Assembly: GCA_010909165.1 (NCBI GenBank)
Contig: MU008192.1
Span: forward strand, 552,364 to 616,363
Reading direction: 5' to 3'
Length of the DNA stretch: 64,000 nt
Origin: Anthoceros angustus
Lineage: Eukaryota; Streptophyta; Anthocerotopsida; Anthocerotales; Anthocerotaceae
The position numbers and the translations under genes were made by a program. Of the stretch, positions 10,557-22,329 are shown in pieces. The first letter of the stretch is position 1. Each line of letters starts with the position of its first letter. The notes beneath the pieces were generated by a model, which did no database searches, was not told the DNA's origin, and worked only from the letters and a program-made list of their open reading frames with translations.

Positions 10557-12593
10557 ATGGATCTCCACTGCTCCAGTGAGCTGCAGCTGGGGAAGCGGCA
10601 TGTAGGCAGGGTTTTGTATGGCACACTGTGCGCAACACCTCGGCGGCTGACTGCCGTCCAGACATTGTTGGAAGACGAAGCTGGCAAGGCTATCAAGCTC
10701 TCCATGTATCATGTGGTGCCCTCTACAACCAGCATGGCTGCCATCGAGGCTCTCTTCCCGGAAGGCATGAGGCTGGCAATCAAGGAACCCTACTTCAAGC
10801 AGTACCGAGATTTCTGCGTCGGTCTTCGAGTGGACAATCCAGCCGACGTCGTTGCCGTCGAGCCGGGCGGCAATTGCGAGCTTGAAGTGGAGGCAGCAAG
10901 CACCCCGGAAGGCATTGAGCTGATGCGGAAGAAGGGGAACGGATTTTTTGCAGCGGAACAGTGGAAGCAGGCCATACATTTGTACACCAAGTGTTTGGAT
11001 GCGTGCGAGTCATCGCCAGATCTGGAGCCTAGGGTTTGCATGCTTGCTCTGTCCAACCGAGCGGAAGCGTGGCTCCGCGTCCGACAGCACGAGAATGCTC
11101 TCTGTGATGCTGTTAAGGCCTTGAGCATGGATCCGAGCCATGACAAGAGCATGCTCCGCAAGGCCAAAGCTCTTTGCGGGCTGCAATGCTTCGGGGAAGC
11201 CATTATTTGCTTGGAGTCGCTGCTCAAGCAATTGAAAGTTGGAAAATCTCGGCCCTCTCCAATCCAGCGGAAGGAGGTCATGGAAGCTCTTAGAGAGGCG
11301 AAGATCTTCGACCAGCAGAGCCGGTTGGGAGTTTATCATCCAAATGTTTTCTTGAAGCGCTCTGATGGAGTCCGTCCCAAGTGCAGCGAATTTGTGGGGC
11401 CTGTAGAGATCAAACAACTGGAAGGTGACAGGAGGAGTGTTGGCCGTGGATTATTTGTCACAAGGGATGTGCGAGAAGGGGAGCTGCTGCTGGTCAGCAA
11501 TGCGCTGGCTGTGGCAAGAAGCGAGGATACAGACGGGGCTCCAAACCTTGGGATGATATTTGGTTCCCATGGAATGCACGACTCAGTAAGGGATGACTTG
11601 ATAACGCAGGTGATGCAGGTCGCAATGGCATCTCCTCGGAAGTTGCTGCAGCTCTACAGTCTCACAGACGGCACTGACCACCCACCGGTGCCTGCAATGA
11701 CACTCTTCAAGCCCCCTGCAGGACTCGGAGCAGCACACTCAAGTTTGGCGCAGGAAGGCCGGTTACCTGAGATCGATGTGGCTCGAATCCATCGTATCGT
11801 GCGAACCAATGCCTTCCTGGGTGAGGGGCCCAAACTCCGATCGGCTAGTGGTGTGTGGGCGCTGCCTTCGTTCCTCAACCACTCATGCATTCCCAATGCC
11901 CACTGGATGCCGGTAGGAGATGCCCTGTTTGTGCGGGCAATTCGTCACATTTCTGCAGGATCAGAAGTCACAACCCTTTATTTTGACATCCGGCAGCCGG
12001 TGCAGGAGAGGGACAGGATCCTGAGCAGGAGGGGCTTTCGTTGCTGCTGCCCCAGGTGCGCTTTCGAGCGGGGGCTGGTTGCACAATTCCCTGTCCTCGA
12101 CAGGCTTGTGGCACTCAAGACCAGCGTTGACCATGAGTGGAACGTGAACAATCCCCACCCCCAAGATGCCAGGATTGTCTCAGAATTAGACAAAATTCTG
12201 CAGGCATTAGAGCCACAGCACGCGAAGAGGAAAGACTGGGTTAGAGCTTCGTACCTGCACTGCTACTGGACCACCCGGGCCATGAATGGACCTGGATCGC
12301 TGAGCTTCTTGTTCAACCTCACCTTCAGTATTGCTCCGACAGTGTCACTATTGGCGGCTGTTACGCAGGCGGTGTACTACAAGGAATCCCCTGACCCCCA
12401 CTGCATCAAGAGGTGGAATGATCTTGCTGTGAGAATCTGTAAATGCAACTTCGGACCACAAGAACCGGCCATCTACAAGGCGTTGATGGAACAAGCTCTC
12501 ACGGAGGCTGGAGGAGAACTGCTGAGCTCTCAGTCTGCGATTGCTCTTAGTCTGCTTAGCATCCTGAGCTTGGGGCACATCCACGACCTCTGA
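10557..12593 (+). CDS. TPR-SET domain protein (SMYD-like), intronless
   Basis: This is a single 678-residue ORF. Residues about 8-100 match the N-terminal block seen in plant TPR-SET proteins (GKRHVGRVLYGTLC, then LLEDEAGKAIKLSMY). Residues about 118-225 form a TPR region, with ELMRKKGNGFFAAEQWKQAI beginning the first helical pair. A split SET domain spans about 283-480, with the AdoMet-site motif NHSCIPN at 441-447, LYFD at 474-477, and a post-SET cysteine cluster CCCPRC at 496-501. The C-terminal part is helical. Such proteins are predicted lysine methyltransferases; substrate and activity are unknown. An in-frame TGA at 10536 precedes the ATG, so this start is the only one in the exon, though an upstream coding exon cannot be excluded. 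Part of the 3' coding end is copied near 14.1 kb. Confidence 0.85.
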   Translation: MDLHCSSELQLGKRHVGRVLYGTLCATPRRLTAVQTLLEDEAGKAIKLSMYHVVPSTTSMAAIEALFPEGMRLAIKEPYFKQYRDFCVGLRVDNPADVVAVEPGGNCELEVEAASTPEGIELMRKKGNGFFAAEQWKQAIHLYTKCLDACESSPDLEPRVCMLALSNRAEAWLRVRQHENALCDAVKALSMDPSHDKSMLRKAKALCGLQCFGEAIICLESLLKQLKVGKSRPSPIQRKEVMEALREAKIFDQQSRLGVYHPNVFLKRSDGVRPKCSEFVGPVEIKQLEGDRRSVGRGLFVTRDVREGELLLVSNALAVARSEDTDGAPNLGMIFGSHGMHDSVRDDLITQVMQVAMASPRKLLQLYSLTDGTDHPPVPAMTLFKPPAGLGAAHSSLAQEGRLPEIDVARIHRIVRTNAFLGEGPKLRSASGVWALPSFLNHSCIPNAHWMPVGDALFVRAIRHISAGSEVTTLYFDIRQPVQERDRILSRRGFRCCCPRCAFERGLVAQFPVLDRLVALKTSVDHEWNVNNPHPQDARIVSELDKILQALEPQHAKRKDWVRASYLHCYWTTRAMNGPGSLSFLFNLTFSIAPTVSLLAAVTQAVYYKESPDPHCIKRWNDLAVRICKCNFGPQEPAIYKALMEQALTEAGGELLSSQSAIALSLLSILSLGHIHDL

Positions 12594-13689
12594 GTATCAC
12601 CCGCCAGCAGTCGAGGGCAGAGTCCTTCCTAGCTGTTATGTTCCGGGTTTTCTGTCAGCAGTGCACATGGCAGCTCAAACAAGTTCACAATAGCCAGGCA
12701 AATGATATGCATATTTCGGGGTATATAGTTCGATATTTGATCATGCTACAATACACACTGTTTTTCAACTGTACCCATCGTACTACTAGCACACTCGAAC
12801 CAACTCTGCTTTGAAAATGGAGCTCCTCGGGCTCCTCGGAGATTCCACAGCCCCAAGTCCCCACAACCATCCGCATGTACATGTACATTATGCATCTACT
12901 TATTTAATACCAATCCTAAAAAATAAGAAATAGCGATCTTAGAGCCCCCTAGGCCTAGGAGATTTCACGGCCCAAAGTCCCCAAAACCATATGCATGTAG
13001 ATGGACATAATGCATCTACCTATTTTATACCAATCTAAAAAATAGTAATTCTTCAAAAATAATAAGTTTGAGGTTGAGATGGTGTTGGCAGTAACTAAAA
13101 GGGCTAAATTGAACTAAACCTAAATGAGAAAAGAAGAGTAAACCTAAATGCACCAGCTAGACAAGTATGACGGAGTGAGGGGTAGTCCAAATTTGGCGTA
13201 GACTATGTTCACAATATTTGAACTAGTTTCTTATAACGTAAGTTATTATAAACATCTACCTCATATTTTTCAAGATAATTTTATATTTAGACTTAGAAGA
13301 TAACCTAGATTATGTACATAGCCGATGCAGTATATACTTTTTATATTTAAATAGAATATTTGAGTATTAATATTAATATATATAATGAATACAGAATATA
13401 ATATCCGTTATACCTAGTTTGTTTCTAGTACATTATTCCTAGTGATTCACAGCCGCTCCAACAATTAGTATTTAGGGGTTTTGGTAAATAGATATATTTC
13501 GTTTAATGTAGGGAACCTCGAAAACAACGCACATAACCGTCAGCGGACCACAGCCTCACGACAAGCAAGATAGTAGAGGCTACATATTTGAGGTAGCCCA
13601 AAGGCTTTCACATAAAGAGCCTTTTGAAGACCTGGGTGGTTGTCATCCCGGTTTGACAAGAGGCAAGCTGCCACGGACCAAAATTAATG
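12594..13689. other. AT-rich spacer
   Basis: I find no coding frame. The start probably holds the 3' untranslated region of the TPR-SET gene. A 122-bp duplication is listed separately, and the rest is low-complexity AT-rich sequence. Confidence 0.4.
12832..13050. repeat. Diverged 122-bp tandem duplication
   Basis: The block starting CCTCGGAGATTCCACAG at 12832 is repeated as CCTAGGAGATTTCACGG at 12954. Similarity continues through the ATGCATCTAC and TACCAATC segments. There are many substitutions, so it is older than the other tandem repeats. Confidence 0.75.
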
Positions 13690-14010
13690 ATGGGTGATAC
13701 GCCATCCCGCTGTAACCAACTGAAAAGTCACTTAACTAGGTAGAGAGTTCTAATAAACTCAGGACTAATTGATGACACCCGATCCCGGTAGCAATCGACT
13801 AAAAAGTCGCTTAACTAGGTAGAGAGTTCTAATAAACTCGTGACTGATGGATGACACCCCATACAAGTAGTGACCAATTGAAAAGTCACTTAACTAGGTA
13901 GAGAGTTCTAATAAACCCATGACTAATAGATGACACCCCATCCCAGTAGTGACCGAGTGAAAAGTCATTGAACTAGAGGGTTTTAATAAAATCATGACTC
14001 ATGGGTAACA
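13690..14010. repeat. 79-bp tandem array, 4 units
   Basis: The anchor AAAAGTC recurs at 13723, 13802, 13881 and 13960, exactly 79 bp apart each time. Units share TTAACTAGGTAGAGAGTTCTAA and a GATGACACCCC segment; the last unit has a short deletion. A shorter duplication (AGAACCGTGGCACCCAAAGAG and its copy) follows at about 14053-14100. Confidence 0.85.
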
Positions 14011-14099
14011 CCCCACGGAAGACTTGAGTCTACAACTCTCCCATATGGTTCTTAGAACCGTGGCACCCAAAGAGCATTAGAACCGTAGCACCCAAAGAG

Positions 14100-14230
14100 G
14101 AAGTACTGGATCCGAGCTTCGTACCTCCACTCTATTGGACCTGCCAGGTTATGAATGGAGCTGGATCGAGGAGCTTCTTGTTCAACCACTGCTTGTATTG
14201 CCTCCGGCAACATCATTATATTGGTGGTGA
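14100..14230 (+). pseudogene. Fragment copy of the TPR-SET gene 3' region
   Basis: This segment aligns with 12227-12360 of the TPR-SET coding sequence. Shared blocks include AGCTTCGTACCT, ATGAATGGA, CTGGATCG and GAGCTTCTTGTTCAACC. Identity is clearly lower (about three quarters by eye) than for the neighbouring transporter copy. No frame is preserved. Confidence 0.7.
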
Positions 14231-14509
14231 CCAATTTGTTTGGTGCAGTGGATGTAACTGCGCACTCCTTTGGCTTGCACGACTTGTTTGGCTTGTTTGG
14301 CATTGTCCTTAAGAAGCTGGAATGCATCTCATACAGGCAAGGGTTGCTGATTTGGGAGCTTATTTTGAGATTGAAGTTGATGTAGTGGAGCAGATGTTGA
14401 CGGCCAGCTCCTAACGTCTGGTGGGGATGGGGGATTGGAGTTCAAATTCTGGTCTGCACAAGTGTTGAATTAAACAGCACCACCCACTTTCGCCCCGACC
14501 ACATTGCCT

Positions 14510-15150
14510 TTATGGCTCATAGTGCTGGTCACGTCGATCGTGCTGGTCCACGGGGTTGTGAGCCACCCCCCGCAGACGCTGCTATGGTGGGAGATGTTCT
14601 TCAGGACAGGATCGGTCATACAATCCTGTCAAGCCAATTGCTCAGGTGGTTTTGCCCGTCATGTACGCCAGCGTCGTGCAGTAAACCTGCGATGCCACGG
14701 GAAAATGCTCGGACACACCGGACACCTGGATCACCAGCAAGCAGTTCTACGCGGGTCTGGGAATTGTGTAGGTAAGGGATGAATTCGGATTGCTGTTTCC
14801 CTCGCGCATTGAATGGAAGACTGAACCCAGCTCTCTGGCAATGCAAGATCTTCCAGGCCCTCTCTTCAACTTCTCCACCTACCTGGGCACGATCATGGCC
14901 CTGAACGCGGGCTACCGCTTCATCTTGGGCGCTGCCATGGCCTGGTTCGGCATGTTCTCCCCCGGCATCCTGCTCCTCTTCGGCGTGCTGCCATTTGGGG
15001 CCGATTCCGGCGGTGGGATCACTACAGGAGGGCGCTGCCTGGCTTCAACGCGGCCAGCGTCTTCACCCTCACTTTATGAATCCTGGAGCAGTCGTCATTG
15101 CCCAAGGGAAGCTTGTACCTCGGCATCCTTGGCTTCAACGTTTTCGACAG
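14510..15150 (+). pseudogene. Partial, broken copy of the chromate transporter
   Basis: The block matches 8367-9090, covering the end of exon 5, introns 5 and 6, exon 6 and the first part of exon 7. Introns are retained, so it arose by DNA duplication, not by retroposition. Similarity is high. Damage includes a deletion of about 70 bp removing the end of exon 5 and its splice donor, a CGA-to-TAA nonsense change near 14693, CAG-to-TAG at the end of exon 6, a lost T in the exon 7 TTTT run near 14995, and a 21-bp deletion near 15055. It cannot make a functional transporter. Confidence 0.9.
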
Positions 15151-16620
15151 CTTGACCACAAAGGATGTGGTAACATGAACGACCCTGATCGCTGGGTATG
15201 CAAATCATGGGCTTAGGGTTTAGGGTTGATGAGATTGCGCTGAAGGCAGAGAGCTGACTGCACGTCTGAGGCAAGAACGGGGTCATTTACCGCAAACCAA
15301 ATTGGTGCTGAAGCAATCGTCTGAGGAGGAAAAGGAAAATGTGCTTTGCGAATCATGCTGAGAAGCTCGCTCTGGCGTGCAGTGACAGCCACACTTCCAC
15401 CGTGAGAATGATGATGAGCTAGCGGGTGCTCAGCAGATGATGATTTGCATGGAGTCGAGCGACGCATCAGGAGTCGGTGCCAATAGAAGGTGGGCGCTAT
15501 AAGTCGGGGTACTGTGCTTGCTCAGTCCACTCTCCGGACGTTGTGCTCCGGCTACAGGGCCTCATTCGGAAAATGTAGGAAGTGAAGGAATTTCTGTGTG
15601 TGGTTTTTTTTAATTAGATATTTTGATAATAAATCAAAACAAACCCGGGGAGAAATCTTCAGCAAGGGTTTCGATTCCCTGGTGTTACACATCGTATCAT
15701 CACGACAGGAAGAGACTATTACTCTTCACAAGGACATATGAATACGAGCCTAGATACCATCGCAGGTTATGTGGGACCTGGAAAAACTCCTTCATCCACT
15801 AAAACTCCCCAACATTATTACCTTTGTCGGAAAGTAAGGGCTGCCATACATTGCTGCTTCGGCTCCAACCTGTTACAATTCATGACTGGTTTTTCGTATT
15901 GGTATTGGTTTGGGCATTCAAGAGCAAACTCGAAAGAAACAGACAAAGCACGGCGATGCTGAAACTTGTTTGCCATGAGGATGAAGCTGCAAAGCAAGGC
16001 TGGAAGTCGCTTGCTACCACGATCCCTGGAGGATGGAGCTGGAAGTCGCTTGCTACCACGATCCCTGGAGGATGGAGCCATAGAGAAAGACAAACGCCAA
16101 GACGTTGTGAACATTGCCAAGCCCTTTAGCACGTCATGCCTACTGGAGAGAGGAGGTGACAACGTGGTGATCTTCCTCGGCTCATAGGTTTCCTCAACCT
16201 ACAAGTGTTAGCACTTGCAGCTTCTTGGACCGGTGCGGGATTGCCTATTTTCTGTGGCCCTACTCACGCGCGTGAGGCCTCGCCCGCCAGCGAGCACCGG
16301 ACGGACTAGCGCACAGCGCCGGGCCCGCTAAAAATGGAGATTCGTTATATGTAGGAATGGTATTTAGGGTTTAGGAAGGACCTGTTATTCCATCCCGGTG
16401 CTCAAGTAGCCCGGTTTGCTTCTTTCCTCCACTCTTGAACCCCGTCTCGCTTTTCATGCAGACCTCGCTAGGAGTGTCCAGCGCTGGGACTTCCCTTCTT
16501 CTCACGCTGCGACTTCCCTTCTTCTCGTCTGCACTTGAGAGTCTTGTGTCTGAGTTCTTCTTTTTTTTGTATATGATTATATTGATTATCTTATTTTCAG
16601 TTATCGATCTTGTGTTCTAA
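15151..16620. other. No gene recognised
   Basis: The stretch is mixed, partly AT-rich sequence. Short frames exist on both strands without recognisable domains. It contains the 39-bp duplication listed separately. Confidence 0.35.
16001..16078. repeat. 39-bp tandem duplication
   Basis: TGGAAGTCGCTTGCTACCAC begins at 16001 and again at 16040. The two units are essentially identical. Confidence 0.9.
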
Positions 16621-16627
16621 TTTTTAG

Positions 16628-17860
16628 TTATGGATCCTATGTTGTACTTCATGCTTCAAGTTATGTTCCAAAGGTCATATTCACATTCTTTATACTTGGA
16701 GGATGTACACTATATGGGAATCGATGACAGTATGATGCATGTATTGTTCATACTGCTTTTGGCAGCTTCAGGTGGTGCTCTTGTGGAGACTTTGCACACG
16801 CAAAAAAGTCGTATTTGGTGGAAAGCTCCATCTTCTACAGGGTTATGGGAAGAGCTATACATGCAAGCTTGGCACTTGGAAGGTCCTGAGAGACGAGATG
16901 AGCATTGGCGTAGAGAATACCGAATGTCATATCCAACTTTCATGGTTCTGCTCAACAATCGCATCCTTTCCTGTACGAACCTCACCAAGAACGCCTATAC
17001 CATGTGATAAAGCTATTGCTCGGTGTTGCATAGGCTCAAGGGGTCTACCTTCCTCACCGCTTTCAAATATGGTGTTGGTGATGCCACAGCTTGTTGAGTA
17101 TACTAAGCTCATTGTTTCCATCTTAAGTGACCACCAAGCTATATTCTTCATTTATCACCATTCCATCAGTTCGTGTGAGTTGACATATCAACACATTTGG
17201 GACCCTATTGCCTAATATTTTTGGTGCTATAGATGGATCCCTTATCAAGTTTGCCACCAAACCCGGTGAGTACCTCCAGACTTATCACGCAAACGATACA
17301 ATATGCATTGCATGGTTGTGTGCAAATGTGACAACAAGATGTTCATTGATATATGTGCTAATAGTCCGGAGGTTCAAATGGCTTGGTATTCTCGGAATAG
17401 TAGCTTATGGCAGCCTTATCACTAGATGGATATTTGCGGCCAATCATTGAAGTGGAGGGAGTTCTAGTACCTCCTTACATCATTGGTGACTCACGTATCC
17501 TCGAGACCTTTTCTTATGAAAGGCTTCAAAATGCCTATGAATGCGAGCAAGAGCATTCAACTCTTCCTTTCTTCCGAGTTGTCATTGAGAATGCTTTCTC
17601 CTTATTAAAGAACAGTGGAGAATATTGAAGAACCTCAACGTCCACGTGAAATATCTGAACTGCTTGTTGTGTTTTGCACAACTTTGCATTAATGGTGTGA
17701 GTTAGAACCTTCGAACTGTGGGTGGGCAGTATCCTCTACCACATGATGTTCCTGTTATCTTGACAAGTGCGGAGGAAGAGGCTATGAAGAGTATTGCACT
17801 GGTTCAACACAATGTCTTGGTCAAGCATTGGCATAGACAAAGACAAGAACAATAGTGTTG
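16628..17860 (+). pseudogene. PIF/Harbinger transposase (DDE_Tnp_4), frameshifted
   Basis: The plus strand carries a broken HARBI1/ALP1-like transposase. An open N-terminal segment (16630-17007) contains WRREYRMSYPTFMVLL. After frame changes come PNIFGAIDGSLIKFATKP (about 17210), PPYIIGDS (about 17475) and RVVIENAFSLLKN (about 17575). These hold the three positions expected for the catalytic D, D and E, so all three acidic residues are still encoded although at least three frame breaks separate them. The family cuts and pastes with a short TTA/TAA target duplication. I could not locate terminal inverted repeats, so element ends are unknown. Confidence 0.8.
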
Positions 17861-17930
17861 CATTTATGTGCTTGAGTGATGTACTTTGTTGCACAAATAA
17901 GTGAATAAGTCAGCAAAGTTTGTTGTTTTT

Positions 17931-18240
17931 GAAAGAAGTCTCTTATTAAAATCCAAAAGTGAGAATACAAGCTTGTAGAGGTAAACAAGTTGATTCTAAT
18001 GGTATATAGCTCGTTTCGAGATTAATCGTACGTTGGGACTGAATAGCACTTGAAGGTCTACTCAAAACTTAAGAAACTATCTGGAAGTCTGCAATTTTGG
18101 AGCTGTTTCAAAGGTCATCTTTCATTCAAATGAAAAAGTGAAAACATAAGCTTGTAGAGATCAATGAGCGGATTCTAATGGTATGTAGCTCTTTTCGAGG
18201 TGAGTCGTATTTTGGGACTGAATGGCACTTGGAGTTATGG
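17931..18240. repeat. Diverged 179-bp tandem duplication
   Basis: AAGCTTGTAGAG occurs at 17969 and 18148. Similarity extends through GATTCTAATGGTAT and TTGGGACTGAAT in both copies. It lies just downstream of the transposase remnant and could belong to its element. Confidence 0.7.
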
Positions 18241-18584
18241 TAAAACCTTACAATATTATAGCTAGCACAAACCATAAGCTATGACAAGTCTGGAACCCTT
18301 GATGTATCACTCCTCCTCCCTTGGGCGCTTGGATGCTTGTACCAAGAGCTTGGCCAGCTCTATTGCGTGAATTGTTGGAGTTCAACAACCTTCATGCTCT
18401 ACTCTAGCCTTGTTTTCTCCATGTTTTGAAGGCTCTCCAACCTTGCTCTCTTCATGAATACTTTGGAGGTTCTCTTGCTTCACAGCTTCAACTCTTGCCC
18501 ACACCTGCAGCAGGCGTGATTGATTCAAATATCTTGTTGTGGACTCACGGACTTCCCAGGGGGTTAGAAATTAGGTAGGATTTN
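18241..18584. other. Spacer ending at an ambiguous base
   Basis: I see no gene. Position 18584 is an N, and the giant LTR starts immediately after it. Confidence 0.5.
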
Positions 18585-21500
18585 CGGAGGCGAAGAATGC
18601 ATGACAAAGCAAGGTCGGTGTTTATTCATTCTTCCACCCTCCCTTTTATAGGTGGAGGAGCCACTCGTGCTAGTTTAATGCTAGGCGACTTGCCAAGTCC
18701 AACAATAGGACTCTTGTCGGCCCCTTACATCCTCTCTCGATCCGGCTCACCTTGACGAATATCCTATCTGTCTGTCTATACGCCACTCTTAAATACTCAC
18801 ACTTCCCAAGGTGTGCACCACTTGGGACAAAACGTCCTCTTGAAAAGGTCCTCGACATCCTCGTTCGGCTTTTGTTGTCGCGGCTTCAATGTCTTCCCCT
18901 TGATGGGTCGCTTAGCCTTGCCCACCTCCGAGTCTTCTCGGGACTATGCACAGTAGCCGCCCTCACTCGGTGGTAGGTCTTCCCATGGTAGGAGGTTCCA
19001 TTCCTCCTACTCGTTCATCCTCGATGGTTCCTCCCCTCTTCGTCTTCTTGGTAGGCGGTTCGTCTCCTACCTCTGTTTGGATCTTGCTATGGGGTTCCTT
19101 CCCTCACGGCTGGTTTCGGAGGTACCCTTCCTTAGGTCACCTCCTCCTCTTGAGTTCCTACAGTAGGAACTTTGGTAATACCATCCTACCATCTCTTCCT
19201 CCCGGCAGTAGCTCCACCGTCTCGGAGGTTCTCTGGCGTCGCCGTAGGTGCTTCTTGATCGCTCGCTCGGCTATGTCCACTGGCTTTCCTTGTACCAACT
19301 CAAAGTTTGACCTCCGGGCGCCATTCCACTTTCGAGCGGTGAGTCATTCTTCGTCTTCCTCCTGGCGTTCCTCAATCGCTTCCAGGAGGTTGTTGTAAGG
19401 TCGCCACCCTACCACTCTCCTTCTTTTGTCGTCCATGATGCGGACCCTTAGTGGGATGGCCTTTTCGTCCCACCGGCTGATTTGTCACTCCTACCAATGC
19501 GGCCTCTTTCTCCCACCGCTCTCTCCAACTCCGGGCAAGCCTCCCAATCTCCTTATCTTTCTCCATGGCTTCCATCGCCATGCGTTTCACTATAGCGTGA
19601 TCGCTCGCCTCTCCTCGAATGACACAGACCCTCCAAAGATCGTTGGGCCATCAAAACTTCCTTCCGGCAGTTCCTTGCCTCCGTTTCATAGGCGTGGGTA
19701 AGGTCGTCGGCCTTCTTCGTTCTTTGCTCCAAAAGTTCTCTCGTGTCTGAGCTCCTCTTTGTGACCCTTAGTCACATTGTCCCATCCTTGTCGTTCCTTC
19801 ACCAAGGCCGTATTTTCCCTTGTAATGCTCCTTCCGTTGCTCCATGGCAACTAACTTCTTCGTAGGAGGTCCTTCTCGTCTTCAAGGTCCCGCCTTGCTA
19901 GTAGATCTTGCCTCCTCCTTCTTTGCGTTCGATGTGTCCTACCCTTGCTAGGGGGCTTCCAACTTTCATACGCCTCCTTCTGGCAACTCCTCGGCCCTCT
20001 TGGCTGATTTTGCCTCTGTCCTAAGACACAGTCAATCATTTCCCACATTCACCAACTTGGTGGTCATCTGTCGCTCTTTGGCGGATCTAGCAGTGTTGCT
20101 TCTCGGAGGTGGTTTTGAGCTCCTCTCAATTTCTTTCGGCATCCTCCGGCTCCTTTCGTAGGTCTCGAGTTCGGCCGAACTTGGTCACCTCACCGACATC
20201 CACTAGGGCGTCCATAGATCCTGCGCCCACTTCCTTTCACTACCCTACCCTGGGATGCCGGGTGTTCTCGAACACTTCCTCACTCCTCCCGTTGGTGCGT
20301 AGGTCACCAGCGTTCCTCGGCGTTCTTCTCGTCACACCTCAAGTCTTGTTACTACTTCTTGGTGGGAGCTCCTGTGGGTCCTCCGTCCTCCACAGGTCCT
20401 ACGTAGAGGTTCACTCCCTACCCTTTGGTGTTGTCGGCCTTCCAATCCTCAACCCTCGGTAGGTGGTCTCGTATCCTTTCCTCCTTCCTCGTAGGAGTGT
20501 ATGGCCTTCTTCCCTTTCTCTTGTTGGGTTCACGATCCACGAGGCCTCATGTTGGTTCATGGTGGCGGTCTCTTGCCGGGGCCTGCATCTGTCTCTTCAT
20601 CCTCAGGGGCCTGATGGCTCTCCTTACCCTCACGGAGTAGCTTCTATCTTGGCTTCTTCCATTTCGTCGGTGGAACCTCCTCCCTCGATATAGGTGTCGA
20701 GGAAGGTAGAGACAAAGCGATTCTTGCTCCTCCATCACCAAATGGTTTCGATTAACACTTTGTTCATACGAATGGTGGCCCAATCCACCAACTTCCCAGG
20801 ACATCTCATACATCATCATTAAATGGGAATTTCCAGTCGTCTTCCTCGCGCCGCATTGGTCCAGCCATATCTTGGCGAATAAATTCCACTTCCGCTCCTT
20901 GAACAAAGAGATCCTCCAGCCATTGCCTTGCGACCATACTTCCTCCTTTGGTCGTAGGAACATGCTCATAACCTCCTCGGGATCGATTCTTGGAGGCTGA
21001 CTGCCGGAATGATCCCTCCCTTGTGGGCTTCCGGTATCAAATCGTATCCGGAAATGCGTACCTTCCACATCCCGGATGACTTGATGTCGCATCCTCGGAG
21101 CGTCGCCTTGGTCACTCTCATTAAATCGCGCACACTCCACAGACCAAGGCGGGGCAAAGTGCCACCAGGTACCAAGTACAGCCATTCCATCTTCATCTCG
21201 GGCGCGTGGCGCTCGAGCGCCTCAAATCTCGGGGTGAAATTTGGGCGGCCTACACTCGAACTCGGGGTGGGTGTTTCTTACCTTTTCCCTTTGTGGGCGG
21301 TGTGGCGGAGGTTTCCTCCCAGTACCCCGTTCCCGTCCTCACTATCTTTACCATACACGGGGGAGCACACACAAGGATAGCAAAATTGGAGAGATTGGAG
21401 TAATCTATCGGGCTAAGAGAGTGGAGAGCAAAGAGGTGGTGGTTTGGGTGAGACAATGAGGGGAGTTCTTCCGCGCTCCTCGATCGCCTCAACGCAACCA

Positions 21501-22192
21501 CTAAGAGGTGGCCTTGGCCCCTTCAATCTCCCTCCAGAACTTCTCCTTGCTCGCCTTTTTGTCGGTAGCCATGCTCACCCCTCGCGCCTCTCCTCTCGCT
21601 CGAGCACCTCCACTCGCTTCGGATCCCCTCCGAACTCCTTTCCGCCATGCTCCGTGCTCGCTCAGATGGCTCCGCTCTCGGCGCCGTTCGCTCCCCTTAC
21701 GGCAATGTGACGCCGCTCACCGCCTTCCTTCTTGAGCGCAACTCCACTTACTCCCTCGGGCCGACTGCGGGTTCGCTGAAAGGCCCGTTCAAAACCACAG
21801 CTAACGAGTTTGCGGTACATGCAAATCGCCTTAATGGCGCTCCTCCGATGGCGCCCGTGTCGGTTCAAAACTCACCGCCATTTTCCATCTACAACTTAGC
21901 CCTTTTGGCATATATAGCCATGCGAACCTAAATAATTCAGGCCAAGGAACTTCCTATCCCCAAATATTCCTACTCCCCATGGTCCAAGGAACTTTCGGAA
22001 CCTATCATGCCTATATATGCTTCTATCTACCCATACTTTCTGATCGAACCTCCTACTGCCCGATTCGATTAAGTCCGAACTCCCTCGGACGTCCTACCAT
22101 CTTCCTACACTTTCTGTCGACCTACCTACACCTGAACCCTATTCATCCTTCGTCGGTCTGCGTCTTGGGTGACCAAAATTCTTCGTTCCACA
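18585..22192 (-). repeat. 3' LTR of gypsy element 1, truncated
   Basis: It aligns to 28960-32628 throughout and ends in TTCCACA at 22192 at the purine tract. The part equivalent to 28350-28959 is absent, replaced by an N and unrelated DNA. Confidence 0.85.
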
Positions 22193-22329
22193 TGCTCCTC
22201 TCCCCATTTGTTTGCGCCGCAAACATCCTCGAGTGAAGTACTTCTTGATCTTCCACCCATTCACTCTGGTAGGAAGTAGTTCCCCGATAAACTTTCCAAG
22301 ACCCATTTTCATGGTACAACCGCATAGGC

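Noticed and set aside
10443-10979. 178-codon minus-strand ORF
   Set aside because: It is a shadow of the TPR-SET gene's first 140 codons on the opposite strand.
15640-15700. GGTTTCGATTCCCTGG resembling a tRNA T-arm or SINE B box
   Set aside because: No matching acceptor stem, anticodon arm or A box could be found around it.
18900-21700. Many plus-strand ORFs of 60-150 codons in the LTRs and gypsy interior
   Set aside because: They are antisense shadows of the minus-strand element coding. Pro/Ser/Leu-rich composition is the mirror of Glu/Arg/Lys-rich coding.
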